Part shown: piece by piece, positions 13,829 to 17,663 of the stretch
Layout of the letters: each line of letters opens with the position of its first letter
Numbering within the stretch: the stretch's first letter is position 1
Assembly: GCA_046727435.1 (NCBI GenBank)
Contig: JBKPCR010000130.1
Span: 1 to 17,663 of the forward strand
Reading direction: 5' to 3'
Source of the DNA: CAVPRW01 sp046727435 [NCBI: bacterium]
Lineage (GTDB): Bacteria; Tectomicrobia; Entotheonellia; J063
Length of the DNA: 17,663 nt
Notes under the pieces: model-generated
Database searches by the model: none
What the model saw: the letters and a program-made list of their open reading frames with translations, nothing else
Told to the model about the DNA's origin: nothing
Made by a program: the position numbers and the translations under genes

Positions 13829-14104
13829 ATGTACCTTGTCGTGTCGTATGACATCCATGACGATAAGCGGCGGAATCGTATCCACAAGGTCTTAAAAAAT
13901 TTCGGTGAGCGCATCCAGTTCAGCGTGTTCGAATGCGACCTAACGAAAGAGCAGCTCCTTCGCATGCAGCATGCGCTGAAGCGGATTATTGAAGATGAAG
14001 ATCACGATAGTGTGCGCTTCTATCATCTATGTGATAGCTGTCAGCGAAAGATCGACCGCATCGGAGGGATCATTCCGCGAGATAGTGGGCCGGTGGTTTT
14101 ATAG
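13829..14104 (+). CDS. cas2: Cas2
   Basis: A 91-residue Cas2 beginning MYLVVSYDIHDDKRRNRI, the standard Cas2 start, with the conserved Asp8. A ferredoxin-like fold with the strand FSVFECDLT and the ending DSGPVVL is normal. The frame is open back to 13775, but the ATG at 13829 has AAGGA seven bases upstream and gives the usual length. It forms the scaffold of the Cas1-Cas2 integration complex. The CRISPR leader starts straight after the stop. Confidence 0.95.
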   Translation: MYLVVSYDIHDDKRRNRIHKVLKNFGERIQFSVFECDLTKEQLLRMQHALKRIIEDEDHDSVRFYHLCDSCQRKIDRIGGIIPRDSGPVVL

Positions 14105-14197
14105 AACTGCCTCAATGGTGGGGTCTTTTTTTGACGACCCTGCCGAGCATCGAAGCTGTCAGGAAATGCTCCAGGGACACTCGGAAATAAAAAACGG

Positions 14198-14227
14198 TTG
14201 ACATGCCAGAGTTTAATGGGCTATGAG
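14198..14227 (+). promoter_or_regulatory. Candidate promoter of the CRISPR array
   Basis: TTGACA (14198-14203), 18 bases, TATGAG (14222-14227), preceded by an A-rich tract (14185-14194). Transcription would begin near 14234, about 100 bases before the first repeat. Confidence 0.55.
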
Positions 14228-14278
14228 ACGCTCATGCCACCGAACCTACGATGTCTTTTAGACGCCTTTGGCGGAGAT

Positions 14279-14304
14279 GCTCGCGCAATGCGAGCTATTC
14301 GCAT
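14279..14304 (+). other. Two overlapping leader palindromes
   Basis: GCTCGC-GCAAT-GCGAGC (14279-14295) and ATGCGA-GCTAT-TCGCAT (14288-14304) share bases 14288-14295. Each has a 6-bp stem and a 5-base loop, and they cannot form together. They end 27 bases before the first repeat, a place where leader-anchoring or host-factor sites act during spacer insertion. Confidence 0.55.
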
Positions 14305-14331
14305 GAAAATGCAGCGCTGGAGAGGCAACCT

Positions 14332-14935
14332 GCCACAGAAGGGCAGATTCCCTGGAAGGGATTGAAACCACTCACCGGGATAAGAGGTATTTGCGAAGGC
14401 ATTCGCCACAGAAGGGCAGATTCCCTGGAAGGGATTGAAACCATATTCCACACTTCCCAAGGCTGACGGCGTTTTGGGCCACAGAAGGGCAGATTCCCTG
14501 GAAGGGATTGAAACCCTTTCCCGTGGCAACGCCCAGTCAGGACTCTTGCCTGCCACAGAAGGGCAGATTCCCTGGAAGGGATTGAAACGATCAGCTCGTC
14601 TGGCGGCTGATGGATCGTTCGGTAGCCACAGAAGGGCAGATTCCCTGGAAGGGATTGAAACCTCAGCTGTAGCTGGGACGGTCATAGCCTTCTGGTTCGC
14701 CACAGAAGGGCAGATTCCCTGGAAGGGATTGAAACGTGTCTCGTCATGCTGAGCGTCATCCACTGATGCTGCCACAGAAGGGCAGATTCCCTGGAAGGGA
14801 TTGAAACCCATTCTTGATCGCTCATAGGACTGCTGTGCCATGTGCCACAGAAGGGCAGATTCCCTGGAAGGGATTGAAACGCCATTAGGCCTCCTCCTCC
14901 GGGAGGCCCGTCGGCGCCACAGAAGGGCAGATTCC
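14332..14935 (+). CRISPR. CRISPR array, 8 full repeats plus a truncated ninth, 8 spacers
   Basis: 37-base repeats start at 14332, 14405, 14478, 14552, 14625, 14699, 14771 and 14844; the ninth at 14916 keeps only its first 20 bases. All eight full repeats are identical. The repeat begins GCCACAGAAGGGCAGA, continues with TTCCCTGGAAGGG and ends ATTGAAAC, the common 8-base handle. Its hairpin is TCCC-TGGAA-GGGA. Spacers are 36, 36, 37, 36, 37, 35, 36 and 35 bases, as usual for type I-D. Orientation is fixed by the handle, the cas2-side leader and the decayed distal repeat. None of the spacers showed a match elsewhere in the window by eye. Confidence 0.99.
14916..14935 (+). repeat. Truncated leader-distal CRISPR repeat
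   Basis: The first 20 bases of the repeat are exact and then the sequence changes to GAGGTATGCG, so the hairpin's right arm and the handle are missing. The crRNA of spacer 8 therefore cannot be cut at this end in the usual way. Confidence 0.9.
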
Positions 14936-15185
14936 GAGGTATGCGGGCGTGCTGAGTGACACCTGTTCTTGGATAGCCAACAACCCGATGCCATAGGCGT
15001 ACTGGCCCGAGCGCCATACACACTGAAGATCATGGCGTCAGCAATCCCGCTATAGACGCGACATCACAGTAGTTGAACTGTAGACATCTAACTTTTCCGA
15101 CACTTGATTGCCGTGAGTAGTCACACGCATCTCTGGCTTATGCCTCATGAAAGTTCTTCCCATGCCATGGGTTCGGAATACACAT
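14936..15185 (+). other. Array trailer, no gene recognised
   Basis: About 250 bases between the array end and the cyclase fragment. I see no convincing gene, tRNA or terminator. A weak inverted repeat ACAGT-AGTTGA-ACTGT lies near 15066-15081. Base composition is mixed and lower in G+C than the DNA beyond 15317. Confidence 0.5.
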
Positions 15186-15317
15186 CTAGCATGGTCGAGA
15201 TATGCTCAGCGGGAGATGCCTGCGCCTGGCGCGGCGGTGATGTCCCCAACCACATTGGGCACCGGTCTCCTGGTGGAGCAGTGCAAGAATCTGGGTCACC
15301 ATGGCGTCGTAGTCCAT
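15186..15317 (-). pseudogene. Remnant of a second cyclase/ATPase-type gene (N-terminal stub)
   Basis: An ATG at 15317-15315 overlaps the stop of the ATPase/TPR gene (TGATG) and opens a 43-residue frame. The first 17 residues, MDYDAMVTQILALLHQE, resemble the N-terminal start of cyclase-ATPase-TPR proteins as I remember them; after that the sequence turns arginine- and histidine-rich and ends at a stop (15188-15186). It looks like the beginning of a tandem paralogue cut off when other DNA joined here. The family assignment rests on a short stretch only. Confidence 0.45.
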
Positions 15318-17663
15318 CACTGCCCCTCCACCTGCGCCAGCACCTCCTCCGCCTGGGGCAGCCAGAAGGTGATGTCCATAGCCCGGTACAGAGCGATGGC
15401 AGTAGCGAGCTCAGCTCGTGTCTGTTGTCGTTGACCAATCCTAGCATACAGCTGGCCCAGCCCGAGGTGGCAGTGGGCCACGAGCGGGTGCATGCCCAGT
15501 TCCTCGGCCAGGGACAGGGCCTGCTGGTAGTGGGCTTCGGCCTGTGCGACATCGGGGGGGTCGGCGTGGGCCTGGACGGCGCCAAGCTGGTGCAGCGCAA
15601 GCGCCTCATCCCCGCGTGCCTTCTGCTGCCGGGCCAGATCAAGAGCCTGGCGTGCGTGCCGCCAGGCCTCATCGCCACGGCCCGCCAGACGACAGACCTC
15701 GCTGAGCCATGCGACCCGGTAGGCCTGACCTGTCAGCCCGCCCGTGCGGATACTTTCGCTGATCGCCTCCTCCAGCAGCGCGCCCCCCTCCGCGAGGCGC
15801 CCCTGGAGCGCAGCGGCATAGCCCAGGCCCGCCGCGATTGCTGGCAAGAAGCCACCCCGGTAGCCGGAGGCACGACAGAGGGCCAGGCCCGGCTCGAACA
15901 CCCGGATGGCGTGCTCCAGGTCCCCCTGGGCGAGGGATAGAAGACCGAGGCAGGCGTGGGTGGCGATCGGTGCGTTACCTCGGCCTTCCGGCATGGCCAG
16001 GTGGAGCGCCTCCTCCCCGTGGCGCCGGCCCTCGGCGAAGGCCCCGAGCACGCCCAAGGTCCGCGCCAGCCACGCCTGAGACCAGATCCGCACGTCTGTA
16101 CTGGGCGTGTCAGACTCCCGGTCCGCCGCCGCCACGTTGCGCCGCAGCAGCTCGGCCGCCCGGACGAAGTCGCCGATGGCATAGTAGACCTCCCCCAGGT
16201 GAAAGGATGCTTGCACCTGCAAGGCGCTGTCGCCGAGCGCGGCCGCCAGCTCGACGGCCTGCCGGCCCGCCGCCCTGGCGCCGTCGAGGTCTCCCGTTAG
16301 CCTGTGTATCTGGGACATTCTGGCCAGCACCCGTCCCAGCCGGGCCCGGTCGTCGAGTGCCCGGGCCAGGGCCCCGGCCTCGCCTAACAGGGCGAGGTGC
16401 CACCCATACTCGCCCAGTTGGGTCAGCGCGTTTCCCAACGTGAGGCGGAGCTCGATGGCCACCACTCTGGTGTCGCGGTCCTCGTGCAGGTGCGCGAGAG
16501 CTTGGAGGGCCTGCTCAAAGGCCGCGACCGCCTCGCGGAAGGCGGCGCGGTCGTAGGCCCTGGCACCGGCCTGCCGGCCGTAGGGCACGGCCTTGTCCCA
16601 GACCTCGCCCCGCACGGCATGGTGCGCCAGGCGTTCGACGTGCTCGGCCACGCGGTCCCCGGCGAGCGCCTCGAGGGCCTCGACGATGCGGGCGTGCAGC
16701 CCCCGCCGCCGCTCCAGCATGAGGCTGTTGTAGGCCACCTCGTGCGTCAGGGCGTGCTTGAAGGTGTATTCCGGCTCGGGGAACAGGCGGGTCTCATAGA
16801 GAAACTCGGCGGCCTGCAAGTGTGCCAGGCCGCGGTGCAGCGCCGTGTCGGGCAGGTCCGCAATGGCCTGCAACAGGGCGAAGGGCACCTCCGTCCCAAT
16901 CACGGCGGCGGTCTGGAGGAGCCGCTTCTCCTCCGGCGGCAGCCGGTCGATGCGGGCCGCCAGGACCGCGTGCACCGTCGAGGGCACCTGAATCGTCGGC
17001 AGCGCCTGGGCCAGCCGATAGGCCCCCGGCTCCCCGACCAGCACCCCGATCTCCACCAGCGTCCGTATGCTCTCCTCCAGGAAGAAGGGGTTGCCCTCGG
17101 TGCGCGTAATTAAAAGCTGCTTGAGGGGCGCCAGGCTGGAGTCGTCCCCCAGCAGGGCCTGCAAGAACTCGTCAGCGCTCGCCGGTGGCAGCGGGTCCAG
17201 CCGCAATTGCGCGTAGTACGTCTTGCTGCCCCAGCCATGCTGATACTCCGGCCGATAGTTGACCAGGAGCAGGATGCGGGCCGTCGGCAGGCCCTCGACG
17301 AGGCGGTCGAGCAGCGCTTGCGTCTCGGTGTCAATCCAGTGCAGGTCTTCAAAGACCAGGAGCAGGGGCTGCACCTGGCTTTCGCGCAGCAGCACGCGCT
17401 TCAGCGCCTCCAGCGTGCGCTGGCGCCGCTGCGGTGGATCCAGCTTGAGAAAGGGGCTGTCGTCCGACACGGCATCCAGCAGCGCCAGCAGGGCGGGGAG
17501 AGTCTCCTGAAGCGTCTCGTCGAGGGTGAGCACCTGCCCGGTGACCTTGGCGCGAATGGTGCGCACATCATCGCCGTCGTCCACATGGCAGTAGCGCTTC
17601 AGCAAGTCCATGACGGGGAAGTAGGGCGTCGCTTTGCCGTACGACACCGAGGCGCTCTCCAGC
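15317..17663 (-). CDS. Large STAND-type ATPase/TPR protein, cyclase-associated family (5' end missing)
   Basis: About 780 residues are in the window; the frame runs off the edge at 17663, so the N-terminus is missing. The visible N-terminal part (SYGKATPYFPVMDLLKRY) is inside an AAA/STAND ATPase domain; the Walker B LLLVFEDLHWID is present, and Walker A would lie outside. The ATPase part continues with LLLVNYRPEYQHGW, RTEGNPFFLEE and FKHALTHEVAYNSL. From roughly 330 residues in, TPR-like helical repeats continue to the end. Family members usually carry an N-terminal class III adenylate/guanylate cyclase domain and act as signalling or transcription-control proteins. A GTG at 17647 is an internal Val codon, not a likely start, because the frame and family similarity continue upstream. 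G+C is higher than in the cas genes. Confidence 0.85.
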   Translation of the reverse strand, partial: LESASVSYGKATPYFPVMDLLKRYCHVDDGDDVRTIRAKVTGQVLTLDETLQETLPALLALLDAVSDDSPFLKLDPPQRRQRTLEALKRVLLRESQVQPLLLVFEDLHWIDTETQALLDRLVEGLPTARILLLVNYRPEYQHGWGSKTYYAQLRLDPLPPASADEFLQALLGDDSSLAPLKQLLITRTEGNPFFLEESIRTLVEIGVLVGEPGAYRLAQALPTIQVPSTVHAVLAARIDRLPPEEKRLLQTAAVIGTEVPFALLQAIADLPDTALHRGLAHLQAAEFLYETRLFPEPEYTFKHALTHEVAYNSLMLERRRGLHARIVEALEALAGDRVAEHVERLAHHAVRGEVWDKAVPYGRQAGARAYDRAAFREAVAAFEQALQALAHLHEDRDTRVVAIELRLTLGNALTQLGEYGWHLALLGEAGALARALDDRARLGRVLARMSQIHRLTGDLDGARAAGRQAVELAAALGDSALQVQASFHLGEVYYAIGDFVRAAELLRRNVAAADRESDTPSTDVRIWSQAWLARTLGVLGAFAEGRRHGEEALHLAMPEGRGNAPIATHACLGLLSLAQGDLEHAIRVFEPGLALCRASGYRGGFLPAIAAGLGYAAALQGRLAEGGALLEEAISESIRTGGLTGQAYRVAWLSEVCRLAGRGDEAWRHARQALDLARQQKARGDEALALHQLGAVQAHADPPDVAQAEAHYQQALSLAEELGMHPLVAHCHLGLGQLYARIGQRQQTRAELATAIALYRAMDITFWLPQAEEVLAQVEGQ

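Larger units (their letters stand above)
14105..14331 (+). promoter_or_regulatory. CRISPR leader
   Basis: 227 bases without a gene between cas2 and the first repeat. It holds a T run (14126-14132) flanked by GGGTC and GACCC (14121-14140), a promoter-like pair (14198-14227) and two overlapping palindromes (14279-14304). The truncated repeat at the far end of the array confirms that this is the leader side, where new spacers are inserted. Confidence 0.85.

Noticed and set aside
14121-14140. GGGTC-T7-GAC-GACCC as terminator of the cas operon
   Set aside because: The T run is inside the loop and not after the stem, so it does not have terminator form; kept only as a leader detail.
14221-15033. 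Long minus-strand frame across the CRISPR array
   Set aside because: It is made of repeated peptide units produced by the repeats and is not a gene.
15090-15110. TGTCGGAAAAGTT on the minus strand as an insertion-sequence end
   Set aside because: No matching inverted copy, target duplication or transposase is visible nearby.
15838-17113. Long plus-strand frames opposite the ATPase/TPR gene
   Set aside because: High G+C keeps antisense frames open; their products are Arg/Pro/Gly-rich and resemble no protein, while the minus strand has clear domains.

Overview
The window is bacterial DNA carrying one complete type I-D CRISPR-Cas locus on the + strand, with accessory genes on both sides. The organism cannot be fixed from sequence alone. 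Type I-D genes, WYL regulators, HEPN and VapBC modules, and a large ATPase/TPR protein of the class III cyclase-associated kind suggest an uncultivated or filamentous lineage such as Chloroflexota, Tectomicrobia or Methylomirabilota-like bacteria; this is a guess. The last 2.3 kb is visibly richer in G+C than the CRISPR region, so the CRISPR block may be an acquired island.

Layout. 1-1340: a broken 5' copy of a WYL regulator (111-419), then a minus-strand pair, a 92-residue protein of unknown function and a HEPN protein, and a second copy of the WYL upstream region. 1340-2347: the intact WYL regulator. 2348-2591: a dense control region. 2592-14104: a co-directional operon of wHTH protein, cas3 helicase, cas10d/csc3, csc2, csc1, an extra antitoxin, a VapB-VapC pair, cas6, cas4, cas1 and cas2. 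14105-14331: leader. 14332-14935: a CRISPR array of 8 full 37-nt repeats plus a truncated ninth, with 8 spacers. 14936-15316: array trailer and a cyclase-type gene fragment. 15317-17663: the 5'-truncated ATPase/TPR gene on the minus strand.

The main discovery is in 2380-2582. The minus strand carries a crRNA-like gene: a degenerate repeat (2460-2442, 16 of 19 bases like the array repeat, with handle ATTGAAAA), a pseudo-spacer, and a second degenerate repeat (2407-2393, 15 of 15 bases identical). The pseudo-spacer matches 20 of 24 bases at 2554-2577. That site lies directly downstream of the -10 box of a strong promoter (TTGACA-N17-TACTAT) driving the cas operon. It is preceded by GTT, which fits the GTN-type PAM known for type I-D. 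The first two mismatches fall at positions 6 and 12, the positions a type I Cascade does not read. The layout fits an RNA-guided autorepressor of the CreR kind (a crRNA-like RNA that makes Cascade repress its own cas promoter), here in a type I-D locus.

How the parts work together, by family knowledge: Cas6 processes array RNA (and probably the crRNA-like RNA). Csc1, Csc2 and Cas10d form the surveillance complex, Cas3 unwinds the target, the HD domain of Cas10d cuts it, and Cas1-Cas2-Cas4 add spacers. The proposed RNA would let the complex sense its own level and shut the promoter. The WYL and wHTH proteins are candidate protein regulators, and the VapBC and HEPN modules look like addiction or backup defence elements.
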